Below, piece after piece: positions 24,378-33,800 of a DNA stretch of 64,000 nt. The DNA is taken from assembly GCA_035623255.1 (NCBI GenBank), contig DASPTU010000039.1:4183-68182 (forward strand), written 5' to 3'. The position numbers and the translations under genes are program-made. Origin of the DNA: JAFAGX01 sp035623255 (GTDB taxonomy: Bacteria > Acidobacteriota > Terriglobia > Terriglobales > Acidobacteriaceae). The notes below the pieces were generated by a model. That model saw nothing but the letters and a program-made list of their open reading frames with translations, did no database searches and had not been told where the DNA came from. The stretch's first letter is position 1. The number at the start of each line of letters is the position of its first letter.

Positions 24378-25421
24378 ATGGCCTCCGCGACCATCCATAA
24401 CAGCCCCCCAACTGGCTTGACAAGCCTGCAGGCAGAGTTCAATTCCCTGCTGTCAAGCTGCGGCGTTTTTGAGTTGAGCGGCCGGTCGAAGATCAATTTG
24501 TCGGGAAACGACCGCGTGCGCTGGCTCAATGGCATGATCACGAACAAAGTTCGAGACCTCGCAGTTGGGCAGGGTATCTACGCTTTCGTGCTGAATCCGC
24601 AGGGGCACATTCTCGGCGACTTGTATGCGTACAACCGTGGCGAATCACTGCTGATCGATACCGATCAAGCGCAAAACGAGAAGTTGCTGGGCATCTTTCG
24701 CAAGTACATCATCATGGACAAGGTTGACATTGCGAATCTGAGCGACAGGCTGACCGCGATCGGTATTGCGGGACCGCAGGCTCGCGAGGTGCTCATCCGC
24801 GCAGGTTTGGATTTTCCGAAGTTAGCACCCATGCAGTTCGCAGAGGTGACTTGGCGAGATCTGCCTCTGACGATCTGCCGCACTGACAATCCGGCACTCG
24901 AATCCTATGAAATCTGGCTCGCGCCGGAGCATACTTCTGTTGTCTCAGATGCTCTCACAAATGCAGGTGCGACCCCGATCAGCGCAGCCACTTTGGAGCT
25001 ACTGCGGATCGCGAGCGGGATTCCGCGGTATGGTCAGGACATTCGCGAACGTGATCTGCCGCAGGAAACAGAACAACTGCGAGCTCTACACTTCAGCAAA
25101 GGGTGCTACATAGGCCAGGAAATCGTGGAGCGTATTCGTTCTCGCGGCAATGTGCACCGCATGTTCACAGGCTTCGAAGTGCAGGGGGCCTTGCCGGCGG
25201 CAGGAACGCAAATTCAGTCCGATAACAAGGATGTCGGAGAGGTTACGAGCGCTGCTTCTTTCCCTTTATCTAGTGGAGAGCGATTACTCGCGCTCGGCTA
25301 CGTAAGACGAGAATTTACGAATGGACAGCGGCTCCGTGCTGGTGAAGCTGAGCTTAAACCTGCTTTCGTCCCGTTCTCCGCAATCTTCCATCAATATAAG
25401 GGAATTAATCCGCATGGCTGA
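24378..25421 (+). CDS. ygfZ: folate-binding YgfZ/GcvT-domain protein
   Basis: A 347-residue protein of the YgfZ family, tetrahydrofolate-dependent helpers in the assembly or repair of some Fe-S enzymes. The diagnostic KGCYIGQEIVERIRSRG motif is present (nt ~25099-25145). The N-terminal GcvT fold is seen in INLSGNDRVRWLNGMITNKV. The ATG at 24378 was chosen over one 126 bp upstream because the extra N-terminus has no family resemblance and a TATAAT lies just upstream of 24378. It overlaps the DUF1844 gene by 8 bp and starts a run of four genes in one direction. Confidence 0.9.
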   Translation: MASATIHNSPPTGLTSLQAEFNSLLSSCGVFELSGRSKINLSGNDRVRWLNGMITNKVRDLAVGQGIYAFVLNPQGHILGDLYAYNRGESLLIDTDQAQNEKLLGIFRKYIIMDKVDIANLSDRLTAIGIAGPQAREVLIRAGLDFPKLAPMQFAEVTWRDLPLTICRTDNPALESYEIWLAPEHTSVVSDALTNAGATPISAATLELLRIASGIPRYGQDIRERDLPQETEQLRALHFSKGCYIGQEIVERIRSRGNVHRMFTGFEVQGALPAAGTQIQSDNKDVGEVTSAASFPLSSGERLLALGYVRREFTNGQRLRAGEAELKPAFVPFSAIFHQYKGINPHG

Positions 25422-25962
25422 CAAAAAACAGGAATCTTTCACAGTCACCGACCGCCGCCTGTTCACACCGGACGGTGAAGTCCGCAACGAGGTCGCCGAG
25501 GAAGAAGTTTCGACGTCCTCGGTGAGAACTGAACCCTCAGCAGCCAAGCCCCAGGCTCCCGCCGTGCCTCCCGCGCCTTCCGCTGCTGAGCAGGCGAAGC
25601 AGGCCGATGAATATCGTAAGTCTGCAAAGGATCTGGATAGACGAGTAGAGCTGAGTGGTCATTCCGCCACGGACCTGGAAATGACATTTGAGCGGTTCAT
25701 TGCGTCGTTGTACATGAGCGCCATGCTGCAACTCGGCCTGATGCATGAACAAGGGGCGGAGCCGCGGGTGGACCTGATCGGCGCGCGGCAGACCATCGAC
25801 ACAATCGGCATGCTTTCGGAGAAAACCAGGAACAACCTCACGAGTACCGAACAAAACCTGCTGCAGAACTGCCTCTATGAACTGCGCATGGCTTACGTCG
25901 AAGTAACAAATGCGCTGACCCGTCCGCCCAAAGCTACCGGCACGGACCCTGTTAAGCGATGA
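25414..25962 (+). CDS. DUF1844-domain protein
   Basis: A 182-residue soluble protein. The first ~90 residues are charged, Pro/Ala-rich and probably disordered. The C-terminal ~90 residues are DUF1844: MTFERFIASLYMSAMLQLG, then GARQTIDTIGMLSEKTRNNL and ENLLQ-type helix (EQNLLQNCLYELRMAY). The function of the domain is unknown. It starts inside the end of ygfZ (8-bp overlap) and overlaps the MBL gene (ATGA), so all are translationally coupled. The ATG at 25414 was chosen because the upstream frame is antisense-like and lacks family signals. Confidence 0.85.
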   Translation: MADKKQESFTVTDRRLFTPDGEVRNEVAEEEVSTSSVRTEPSAAKPQAPAVPPAPSAAEQAKQADEYRKSAKDLDRRVELSGHSATDLEMTFERFIASLYMSAMLQLGLMHEQGAEPRVDLIGARQTIDTIGMLSEKTRNNLTSTEQNLLQNCLYELRMAYVEVTNALTRPPKATGTDPVKR

Positions 25963-26732
25963 AGGCAACGCTGACCGTTTTGGGCAGCGGCACATCCATG
26001 GGCGTGCCCACCATCGGGTGCGACTGCGCGGTTTGTCATTCCTCTGATCTGCACGATCGCCGTACGCGTCCGTCAGTTCTAGTCGAATACGGCGGAAATG
26101 TAGTAATGATTGATTCGACGCCTGACTTTCGCGAGCAGGCGATTCGCGAGCACATCACCAAAATTGATGCCGTACTCTACACCCACACCCACGCCGATCA
26201 CATTCTCGGCATTGACGACCTTCGGCCGCTGAGTTTTCGGCATAAGCCGAATAAACTTCCCCTTTATGCCAGTTCGGAAGCAGGAGATTTCATACGCGGC
26301 ATGTTCCGCTACATTTTTGACGCGGATTACAAATTCGGCGGGCTTCCGCAGGTGGAACTTCGGCCGATTGATGGCCCCGTTGAATTGTTCGGAGCCACGT
26401 TTGAGCCGGTTCCAGTAATTCATGGCGACGCCCAGATTTACGGTTTCCGTTTCGGGAGCGCCGGCTATTTGACCGATCACAGCGAAATTCCAGAGGCTTC
26501 CTTTGCTAAGCTGCAGGGTCTGGATATTTTGTTTCTCGATGCCCTGCGACATAAGCCGCATCCGACGCATTCGACGGTCGCAAGCTCGTTGCAAATTGTA
26601 GAGCGACTTAAGCCGAAGCGGGCCTTTTTTACTCATATTTGCCATGATTTGCCGCATGAAGCGACGAACGCGTCCCTTCCGCCCAATGTGCGGCTTTCCT
26701 ACGACGGGATGAAGCTGAATTTTGAAATTTAG
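25959..26732 (+). CDS. PhnP-like metallo-beta-lactamase-fold phosphodiesterase
   Basis: A 257-residue MBL-fold hydrolase. The N-terminal GSGTSMGVPTIGCDCAVC carries the zinc-binding cysteines of the PhnP group. The metal site THTHADHILGIDDLRPL (HxHxDH) is at ~residues 66-82, with the later His ligands in VIHGDAQIYGFRF and LDALRHKPHPTHST and FTHICHD near the end. PhnP members cleave cyclic phosphodiesters or act in cofactor metabolism; no phn gene is nearby. It overlaps the DUF1844 gene by 4 bp. Confidence 0.88.
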   Translation: MKATLTVLGSGTSMGVPTIGCDCAVCHSSDLHDRRTRPSVLVEYGGNVVMIDSTPDFREQAIREHITKIDAVLYTHTHADHILGIDDLRPLSFRHKPNKLPLYASSEAGDFIRGMFRYIFDADYKFGGLPQVELRPIDGPVELFGATFEPVPVIHGDAQIYGFRFGSAGYLTDHSEIPEASFAKLQGLDILFLDALRHKPHPTHSTVASSLQIVERLKPKRAFFTHICHDLPHEATNASLPPNVRLSYDGMKLNFEI

Positions 26733-26755
26733 AACTTGACACTGGACAGTCCCCG

Positions 26756-27694
26756 ATGCGGGTCTTTCATAAACTCGAGGAGATTCCGGCTGATTTTGGG
26801 CCAACCGCGGTCAGCGTCGGCAATTTTGACGGAGTGCACCGCGCCCACGCTCATGTGCTGAACATCATTGTTCAGCGGGCGAAAGACTCCGGGCTAAAAT
26901 CCGTGGCAGTTACCTTCGAACCGCATCCGGTTCGTATTCTTCGCCCTGATGCCGACCTGCGGCTGCTGACACCAACAGCGGAAAAGCTACGCCTTCTGTC
27001 CGAGACCGGACTCGACGCTGCACTTCTCCTCCCGTTCACACGCGATCTGTCGTTGATGCCTCCCGATCAGTTCGCACACGATATGCTGAAGAAGAGCTTG
27101 CAAGCCCGCGAGGTGCACGAAGGTTATAACTTTCGCTTTGGACACAAGGCTGCCGGAAATGTTGCCCTGCTCGAAGAATTCGGCAATCTGCTAGGGTTTG
27201 AAGTTCACGTCTATCCGGAAATGCGTTTGCGTGGCGAACCGGTTTCAAGCAGCCATACTCGCAAGCTGATCAGGGAGGGCCGGGTCAGCCGAGCGCGACA
27301 CCTTCTCGGAAGACCCTTCGCCATCCTGTCAACGGCGGGACGCGGGCGCGGGTATGGCGCTAAATACACGGTGCCTACGATCAATCTGAGCCGCTATGAG
27401 GAACTTGTTCCTGCGGATGGCGTCTACATCACACGCACAAGGGTCGGGCAAGAATGTTTTGATTCGGTGACCAACGTCGGCAAAAGACCCACCTTTGAAG
27501 TTGAATCGTTTGCCATCGAAACCCACTTGCTGAATTTCCATCCCATTGAGTTGGCGCCGGAAACAGAGGTTGAAATTCATTTTCTGCAACGGCTGCGTGA
27601 TGAAGTAAAGTTCCCCTCGGTTGAGGCCTTGCGTGAGCAGATCGCGCGAGATGTAAGGAAAGCGCGGCGCTACTTTCACCTACTCCGCAAATAG
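26756..27694 (+). CDS. ribF: bifunctional riboflavin kinase / FAD synthetase
   Basis: Makes FMN and FAD from riboflavin and ATP. 312 residues, the normal length. The nucleotidyltransferase half has SVGNFDGVHRAH at ~residues 21-32 and VTFEPHPVRILRP. The kinase half begins with SRARHLLGRPFAILSTAG and has KYTVPTINL and the PADGVYITR beta-barrel signature. It lies 23 bp after the PhnP-like gene and probably belongs to the same transcript. Confidence 0.95.
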   Translation: MRVFHKLEEIPADFGPTAVSVGNFDGVHRAHAHVLNIIVQRAKDSGLKSVAVTFEPHPVRILRPDADLRLLTPTAEKLRLLSETGLDAALLLPFTRDLSLMPPDQFAHDMLKKSLQAREVHEGYNFRFGHKAAGNVALLEEFGNLLGFEVHVYPEMRLRGEPVSSSHTRKLIREGRVSRARHLLGRPFAILSTAGRGRGYGAKYTVPTINLSRYEELVPADGVYITRTRVGQECFDSVTNVGKRPTFEVESFAIETHLLNFHPIELAPETEVEIHFLQRLRDEVKFPSVEALREQIARDVRKARRYFHLLRK

Positions 27695-27740
27695 CCAAAT
27701 TCCGATTGCGCGCCGACGCTGAAAAATTGAGAATCGGCGA

Positions 27741-29012
27741 ATGGCTGCAAGCGCCTCGTTTGTTCTTCCCAGAACCACTGCAACCCAACGCCGGGTCTTG
27801 GTCGCGGCGGCCATGGGTTGGATGCTCGATGCCTTCGACGCCATGCTCTACGCGCTGGTGCTCGCGCACCTCATGCGTGATCTCGGCATGAGCAAAGCGA
27901 CTTCCGGTCTTCTCTACACGTTGACCCTGTTGGCCTCTGGAATCGGCGGAGTGCTGTTCGGCTTCGTGGCGGACCGGATCGGGCGGAAGCGGGCCTTAAT
28001 GCTCAGTATTCTGACTTATTCGATCTGCTCATTCGCCTCCGGACTGGCAACTTCAGTTGTGATGTTAGCGATATTCCGCTTCATTCTCGGACTCGGCATG
28101 GGGGGCGAATGGAACACCGGCGCAACATTGGTCGCAGAAACCTGGCCGTCGGACTTGCGGGCCAAAGCTATCTCCATCGTCCAAAGCTCCTGGGCGATCG
28201 GATATGCGCTGGCTGCGCTCGTGGCCGGTATCGTTCTTCACTATGCCAACTGGCGTATGGTGTTCTTCGTTGGCATTTTGCCTGCAGTGTTCACCTTGTG
28301 GATCCAGAGAAGCGTGCCAGAATCGGAGATGTGGAAGGAACATCATCGGCTCGCGCAGGAATCCAAGCGTGTGGCCGACGCTCAGCAGCTATACGCTCAT
28401 GACAGCTTCATGCGGCTATTCAGACCGCCTTATGTAAGATCGACTTTAACCCTGCTCACGGCAACTTTCTTCGGGATGTTTGGCTGGTGGGGCCTGTTCA
28501 CTTGGGTTCCTCCCTACTTAGCACTGCCCGTATCTCAGGGAGGACGTGGCTTTGGCATTCTTGGAACCACTACCCTGCTCGTGACCTTAAATCTTCTTGG
28601 AATGTTTCCCGGTTATGCCAGCTTTGGATGGTTCGCAGATTGGCTGGGGCGGCGCACTTCGTTCATTCTTTATACCCTGTGCGCAGCGATTCTGGTTCCT
28701 TTCTACGCCGCAGCCAGACAGCCGTGGATCCTGATGCTCATCGGAACTGTAACTGCGTTTTTCGGGACTGGATTTTTCTCGGGTTCCGGAATTATCGGCA
28801 GCGAAATCTTCCCGACGGTGGTGCGGGCTCGCGCGATGGGCTTCACGTACAACGGAGCCCGGGCAATGAGCGCCCTGGCGCCATTTATCATCGGCCGGGT
28901 CGGACAGGTGAAAGGTCTGGATTGGGCTTTCTACGTTTGCGCGGTCTCTTTCTTCCTTGCGTCCGCTGTTGCCACACAGCTCCCCGAGACTAAGGGAAAG
29001 AAGCTTGAGTGA
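27741..29012 (+). CDS. MFS transporter
   Basis: A 423-residue major-facilitator permease with 12 predicted helices. The MFS signature loop between helices 2 and 3 is FGFVADRIGRKRALML, repeated in the second half as GWFADWLGRRTSFIL. An early helix has MGWMLDAFDAMLYALVL, with an Asp as in the sialate and aromatic-acid/sugar-acid subgroup (NanT/AAHS-like). The substrate is not clear. It starts 46 bp after ribF on the same strand and converges with the next gene. Confidence 0.85.
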   Translation: MAASASFVLPRTTATQRRVLVAAAMGWMLDAFDAMLYALVLAHLMRDLGMSKATSGLLYTLTLLASGIGGVLFGFVADRIGRKRALMLSILTYSICSFASGLATSVVMLAIFRFILGLGMGGEWNTGATLVAETWPSDLRAKAISIVQSSWAIGYALAALVAGIVLHYANWRMVFFVGILPAVFTLWIQRSVPESEMWKEHHRLAQESKRVADAQQLYAHDSFMRLFRPPYVRSTLTLLTATFFGMFGWWGLFTWVPPYLALPVSQGGRGFGILGTTTLLVTLNLLGMFPGYASFGWFADWLGRRTSFILYTLCAAILVPFYAAARQPWILMLIGTVTAFFGTGFFSGSGIIGSEIFPTVVRARAMGFTYNGARAMSALAPFIIGRVGQVKGLDWAFYVCAVSFFLASAVATQLPETKGKKLE

Positions 29013-29025
29013 GATGCCTACTCGG

Positions 29026-29469
29026 CTAGTGCGGCAAATAGCCGGCTTCCAGCGGAAGCTTTCCATCAACCTTGAGCACATTCACCTGGTCGTCGATGGA
29101 ATGCACTTCCACCAAGCCCATAGCGCCCGGCGTGCTTTCGACTATGTGCAGGACATCCTCGTCAGAATCCACCACAGTGATGCGATCCTTGTGTGAGGCG
29201 ATGAAGGATTTGAGTTCGTCCCCGGAGACCTTATTTAAGCGTTCGAGCGTGATTGCCTCTCCAGCCGAATTTTTGTGGAGAACGATCACCACATCTTTCC
29301 CGTCTTCCCATTTCCTGCTTTCGAGGCGAAACAACCTAGCCAGATGAACGGATGAAATCTCCCGCGTGCCGTTATCTTTATTGACCACCACCGCCATGTG
29401 GTGCGCAAAACAGGGAAGGACAGAGAACAGCAGGAAGCCCAGTAGAGAGATAGTGCGAGAGTTCTTCAT
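29026..29469 (-). CDS. small exported PstS-like substrate-binding-domain protein
   Basis: A 147-residue exported protein with a signal peptide (TISLLGFLLFSVLPCFAHH). The body has the pattern of the single-lobe PBP-like/PstS-like proteins: VNKDNGTREISSVHLARLF, GKDVVIVLHKNSAGEAITLE, LKSFIASHKDRITVVDSDEDVLHIVESTPGAMGLVEVHS. It cannot fold as a full two-lobe binding protein. No ABC permease genes are next to it. Its role is unknown. Confidence 0.7.
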   Translation of the reverse strand: MKNSRTISLLGFLLFSVLPCFAHHMAVVVNKDNGTREISSVHLARLFRLESRKWEDGKDVVIVLHKNSAGEAITLERLNKVSGDELKSFIASHKDRITVVDSDEDVLHIVESTPGAMGLVEVHSIDDQVNVLKVDGKLPLEAGYLPH

Positions 29470-29594
29470 ACACTCACCCCGAAACAGAGGTTAAAAGAAG
29501 ATTACTGATTAGTTGTAAAAATGCTGTAAAAACCGCTTGGGCAACAGTTACGCTGGTAATCGCTCCGCAGGTCACAAGTGTGCCTGGGCCGCCG

Positions 29595-30623
29595 CTATTC
29601 AATTGGCTCAATGACAGGAATCTCCTGCTGGATTCGGCGGTCTGGCATCTGCACCACCACGATAGCTACCAGCACCAGGAGAATGCCTATGGTCTGGATT
29701 GGCCTCAGCACTTCGCCCAGGGCCACGGCCGCGATCAGAATCGAGAACACCGGCTCGAGGCAGCTGGTCACGATGGCTCGCGTCGGCTCAAGATGCTGCA
29801 GGCCGGCAAAGTAAAGCGCGAACGGAGCCAGAACGGACATCAAGGAGAAAACCAGTAGAAACAGCCACTGCCCACCCGAATAATGCGCGGCCGCGATCCT
29901 CCAGGGAGGGTTAACCAGCAGCCAGAAAAGTGACGCGCTAAGAACCACGTACAAGAGAACGGTCCAGCGATCGTACCGGGCCAGGACGCTATGGCCGCCA
30001 AGGTTGTAGAAGGCAAAAGAGAAGGCTGCCAGTGCCCCGGCGGCAGTACCGATGACATCCATCTGAAACCCGCCGCTATTGAACAATCCGATGACAAGCG
30101 CGATGCCAGCCATTGCCAAGCCCACAGCGACAACGCGCGGGAGCGTAGGCTTTTGTAATCCGCGCGCAACCGTGTAGAGCAACACCAAGACCGGCGCGGT
30201 GTACTGCAAGATGATGGCCGTCGCTACGTTGGTTCTTTGGATTGCCAGGTAGTACAGATAATTCGAGGCGGCCACGCCAAAGACCCCCAGCAGGAACATG
30301 CGTCCGAAATCGGCGAACGGCAGCTTCAATCGTTGCCAGCCGCGGAGCCGCATTAGCACGCATGCCAGCAGCAGGAACGAAAATGTGGTGCGGCTTTGAG
30401 ACAGGATTAACGGGTCTATCGGACGGAGAGCTTGTCCCTGCAGCAGCAAGCGCCCGGTGAATGCGGCCCGTCCCAATGTTGCCGCAACTCCCCACAGAAA
30501 GGTAGCACTCGCGATGTAGCAATACCCGCGGATGGGGTGGCGACGATTAATTTGGAATTGTTGGCCCTCGATTCTGAGAGCATAAACCACGGAGGATGCA
30601 CCCAGACAGCGTATTCTGTGCAT
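29595..30623 (-). CDS. EamA-family DMT transporter
   Basis: Ten predicted membrane helices in two EamA halves; up to 342 residues. Typical signatures are seen: ATFLWGVAATLGRAAF, YYLAIQRTNVATAIILQYTAPVLVLLYTV and LEPTRAIVTSCLEPVFSILIAAVALGE. It probably exports a small metabolite; the substrate is not defined. The first ~30 residues before helix 1 are polar and the true start could be a few codons to the right (nearer helix 1). The OsmC gene upstream on the same strand ends 18 bp away. Confidence 0.83.
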   Translation of the reverse strand: MHRIRCLGASSVVYALRIEGQQFQINRRHPIRGYCYIASATFLWGVAATLGRAAFTGRLLLQGQALRPIDPLILSQSRTTFSFLLLACVLMRLRGWQRLKLPFADFGRMFLLGVFGVAASNYLYYLAIQRTNVATAIILQYTAPVLVLLYTVARGLQKPTLPRVVAVGLAMAGIALVIGLFNSGGFQMDVIGTAAGALAAFSFAFYNLGGHSVLARYDRWTVLLYVVLSASLFWLLVNPPWRIAAAHYSGGQWLFLLVFSLMSVLAPFALYFAGLQHLEPTRAIVTSCLEPVFSILIAAVALGEVLRPIQTIGILLVLVAIVVVQMPDRRIQQEIPVIEPIE

Positions 30624-30641
30624 CCGTGTTAATTCATCGAC

Positions 30642-31043
30642 CTAGCGGTCCACGTACTCAATGGTATAAGTGATTTTTGCAGTCTTATTGAGCATGGCGG
30701 AGATCGAGCAATATTTCTCCTCTGAAAGCTTGACCGCGTCTTCGACTGCTTTGTGCGAGACTTTGCCTCCAATGATGTACGTCAGGCGGATATCAGTGAA
30801 AACGGTCGGCGGAGTGGGAGCGCGGTCCGCCTCAGCGCGGACTTCGACGCTTACGAACGGCTCACGTTTCTTGCGCAAAATACTGACCACGTCATAGCCG
30901 GTGCAACCGCACAGGCCAATCAGTACCAGCTCCGTTGGGCTGTTACCGGATTTGCTGTCGCCATCAACAACGATGTGATGGCCGCTCGCGGCAACGGCGT
31001 CAAAACATTGATCCCTTTTCCAAGTTACATCCGCCTTTATCAT
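30642..31043 (-). CDS. OsmC/Ohr-family protein
   Basis: A 133-residue protein with the OsmC fold. The peroxidatic Cys position is in GLCGCTGYDVVSILRKKR (two Cys two residues apart), and the matching later half ends SEEKYCSISAMLNKTAKI. Family members reduce organic hydroperoxides using dithiols; some OsmC-like members bind other thiol substrates. It lies between the CDF transporter and the EamA transporter on the minus strand. Confidence 0.88.
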   Translation of the reverse strand: MIKADVTWKRDQCFDAVAASGHHIVVDGDSKSGNSPTELVLIGLCGCTGYDVVSILRKKREPFVSVEVRAEADRAPTPPTVFTDIRLTYIIGGKVSHKAVEDAVKLSEEKYCSISAMLNKTAKITYTIEYVDR

Positions 31044-31097
31044 TGCGGCTCCTGGCAGGTCAGTTCCGATTTCAGTTGGCGATTACCAAAAAATATT

Positions 31098-32573
31098 TCA
31101 CCTCTTGTTATCCGTGACTGGCTCAGGGTGAATTAAGACCCTGAACAGCTGTGGCGCCGCTTGCTTAAAGCGAGTCTCCAACTCCGTTTGCACGTCGTGT
31201 ACCCGCGAAAGCGGCAAGTCGTCGGAAAAGGTGCAATGGCAGGATACATAGATGCGTCCGCGAACGCGTTTGACTCGAACTTCATGCACATCCAGCACCT
31301 CGGGAAAGTTCGCGACGATGGACTTCAACTTTTCTTCTAATTTTGCGTCGCGTACCACCTCATCCCCCGGTTCGATGGTTGCCGGTTCGCTTTCGATGTG
31401 AGTTAGAATAGTAGAAATCTCGGGCACCTCATTGCGAATCTCCGACTCGAGCAAGGTCACACGGTCGTGCGCTTCCTTAAGCGTGAGGCTCTCGTCGAGC
31501 TCCAGATGCTGTTCAACGTGTAAGCGGCCACGTAGATCCTGGATGCTTACGTCGTGGACATTGAAGTTGTGGCGCATGGCAACCCCGCGCACCCGGTCAA
31601 ATATGTTTTCCTGCTGAGCCGGACGCGGAATCGAATGCACAACCACATCGGCATCGGGTAATACGCCGCGCACGGCAGCGGTCACTGCGTGGGCCACCTG
31701 CTCGGAGCGCTGGAAGGTCACATTGCGCGAAAGCCCAATCGAAAGATCAGCGAAGTAGCGGTTGCCGGCACGCCGAATCCGGACGTGATCAACCTCCAGT
31801 ACTCCGTCCACTCGGGAAACCGCGGCCACGATATTGGCACGTACTCCAACCGGGGCAGCATCCAGCAGCGCATCCACCGTCCTGCGCGCCAGGCGAGAAC
31901 TCACGTACACCACGACTCCGGCCACAAACAAAGCCGCTATGGGATCAGCTAAGCGGAGCCAAGCCACGTGATATGCCCGACCTAACACCACCAGCAGCAG
32001 GCCAATGACCACCACGCCGGTCGACCAAACGTCGGTCGAGAAGTGGAGGGCATCGGCTTCGAGGGCCTGGCTGTCGTATTTGGTGGCGATCTTGCTCAAC
32101 ACTCGCGAGCGCCAGAAATCCACTCCCATGGAAGCAAACAGAACCAGAAAGGCCGGAACGCTGGGCTCCACGTCAACTTGGTGGAAAAAGATGCGTTTAA
32201 TTGCCTCATAAACGATCCAGGCACACGTCAGCAAGAGCAACCCAGTCTCGATGAAGGCGGAGAAATTTTCGACCTTGCCGTGCCCATACTGATGGTCGGC
32301 ATCGGCGGGCTTGTCGGAAACCCGTACCGAGAAGAAAGTGACGACGGCTGCGACGAGGTCGAGGCCAGAATGGGCAGCCTCGGACAAAATACCTAAACTG
32401 CCAGTGGCCAGACCGACCACAACCTTCAGCGTCGTAATTGCCACAGCGGCCACAACCGAGTTGCCGGCTACGGCGCGCTTTTCTGCGCGCATCGCGTCCG
32501 GAGTGTAGGTGATCGGCGAATCCGCCATAGCGGCATTATCGCTGGAGACGGGCGTGGACTCCAAACCGAACAC
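31098..32573 (-). CDS. cation diffusion facilitator with three C-terminal CTD-like units
   Basis: A divalent metal:H+ antiporter of the inner membrane, 491 residues, longer than the usual ~300. The six-helix membrane part has the transport-site HxxxD pairs HSGLD and HFSTD, and the loop DHQYGHGKVENFSAF. After it the cytosolic part holds three similar units in series, around residues 228-310 (VDGVLEVDHVRIRRAGNRYFADLSI), 325-395 (FNVHDVSIQDLRGRLHVEQHLEL) and 410-485 (FPEVLDVHEVRVKRVRGRIYVSCHCTF). Canonical proteins have one such CTD. Possible metals are Zn, Fe, Co or Mn. Confidence 0.9.
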   Translation of the reverse strand: MFGLESTPVSSDNAAMADSPITYTPDAMRAEKRAVAGNSVVAAVAITTLKVVVGLATGSLGILSEAAHSGLDLVAAVVTFFSVRVSDKPADADHQYGHGKVENFSAFIETGLLLLTCAWIVYEAIKRIFFHQVDVEPSVPAFLVLFASMGVDFWRSRVLSKIATKYDSQALEADALHFSTDVWSTGVVVIGLLLVVLGRAYHVAWLRLADPIAALFVAGVVVYVSSRLARRTVDALLDAAPVGVRANIVAAVSRVDGVLEVDHVRIRRAGNRYFADLSIGLSRNVTFQRSEQVAHAVTAAVRGVLPDADVVVHSIPRPAQQENIFDRVRGVAMRHNFNVHDVSIQDLRGRLHVEQHLELDESLTLKEAHDRVTLLESEIRNEVPEISTILTHIESEPATIEPGDEVVRDAKLEEKLKSIVANFPEVLDVHEVRVKRVRGRIYVSCHCTFSDDLPLSRVHDVQTELETRFKQAAPQLFRVLIHPEPVTDNKR

Positions 32574-32690
32574 CAGTTGCCAAGTTGGTCACGGAAAGCA
32601 TCGCCGAGCCTAGGCGGACTCACGGCGGACCCACACCCTTTATGCTAGGATTTTTAGTTCACTTTACAATCCTCCGGAGGAATCCCTGAT

Positions 32691-33800
32691 ATGGCGCGAC
32701 ACGGGTTTGCTTGCCTGCTGCTGATCACCCTGGCCTGGGGTCAAGCGTCGAACTCAGCCGCTCCCGCTCAGAAACAGGCGAACCAGAGCAGCAACATGGC
32801 AGCCCCACAAACTGTGCCGTCGGAGTCCTCCGACGTTTCGAAACTTCCGCCGAATGCCCCCGTGATCACGATAAAGGGCGTCTGTGAGCCGTCGGCCAGT
32901 CAAAGCCCCGCCCTCGAATGCAGAACGCAGATCTCGCGCGCTGAATTCGAGAAAGTGATGGATGCGGTGCAACCGAACATGCCGGCCAGAGCAAGGCGTC
33001 AGTTCGCCAACCGGTACGCCAGCATCCTGGCAATGTCCATCAAAGCTAAACAAATGGGCTTGGACAAAGGGCCGGACTATGAAGAGCGCATGAAACTCGC
33101 GCAGATGCAGGTGCTTGCCTCGGCCTTGAACAAGGAACTGCAAGAGAAAGCTTCGGAGATTCCGGACAAGGAAATCGAGGATTACTACCACAAGAACCTT
33201 GACAATTTTGAGCAAGCGGAGATGTTGCGCATCTACGTTCCTAAGGCTCAGCAGATGCCGCCGGACCAGGACAAGAAGACCCTGAACGAAGCAGAGCAGC
33301 AGAAACGGGCGCAGGACGCGGAACAAACGATGAAAGCTGAGGCCGACAAGCTGCGGGGGCGCGCTGCCGCTGGGGAGGACTTCAACAAATTGCAGGCCGA
33401 AGCCTTTCAGGTTGCCGGCATCAAATCCTCGGCTCCGAACACCAGTATGGCTGAGGTGCGGCGCAATGTACTCCCCCCTAGCCAGGCATCGGCGATGCAG
33501 CTAAAACCGGGCGAGGTCTCATCGGTTATGGCGGACCAGAGCGGGTTCTTTATCTATAAGATGATTTCGAAGGGAACGATGCCGCTGGACAAGGCGCGAG
33601 ACGAAATCAAGGGCACACTTCGCTCACAGCGCTTGCAGGAAGAAATGAAGTCGGTTCAGGAAACCGCCACCCCGACTTTGGATGAGACCTATTTCGGGCC
33701 GGAGCCGACGCCGCAGCATGTTACAACGCCGCTCGGCACCCAGCCCAAAGGCACTCCGCCCCCAGCAACCACCCCGAATCCACCGCCGGGACCGAAGTAA
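32691..33800 (+). CDS. exported PpiC/SurA-type peptidyl-prolyl isomerase
   Basis: A 369-residue exported protein. The signal peptide ends near LITLAWGQAS and a low-complexity Ser/Ala/Gln stretch follows. An N-terminal SurA-like chaperone domain (residues ~85-160, ending in KEIEDYYHKNLDNFEQAEMLRI) leads into a parvulin domain (KPGEVSSVMADQSGFFIYKMISKG). The C-terminus is Pro-rich. Its likely role is folding of periplasmic or outer-membrane proteins. It has a strong ribosome-binding site (GGAGGAAT). It ends directly against the next start (33801). Confidence 0.85.
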   Translation: MARHGFACLLLITLAWGQASNSAAPAQKQANQSSNMAAPQTVPSESSDVSKLPPNAPVITIKGVCEPSASQSPALECRTQISRAEFEKVMDAVQPNMPARARRQFANRYASILAMSIKAKQMGLDKGPDYEERMKLAQMQVLASALNKELQEKASEIPDKEIEDYYHKNLDNFEQAEMLRIYVPKAQQMPPDQDKKTLNEAEQQKRAQDAEQTMKAEADKLRGRAAAGEDFNKLQAEAFQVAGIKSSAPNTSMAEVRRNVLPPSQASAMQLKPGEVSSVMADQSGFFIYKMISKGTMPLDKARDEIKGTLRSQRLQEEMKSVQETATPTLDETYFGPEPTPQHVTTPLGTQPKGTPPPATTPNPPPGPK

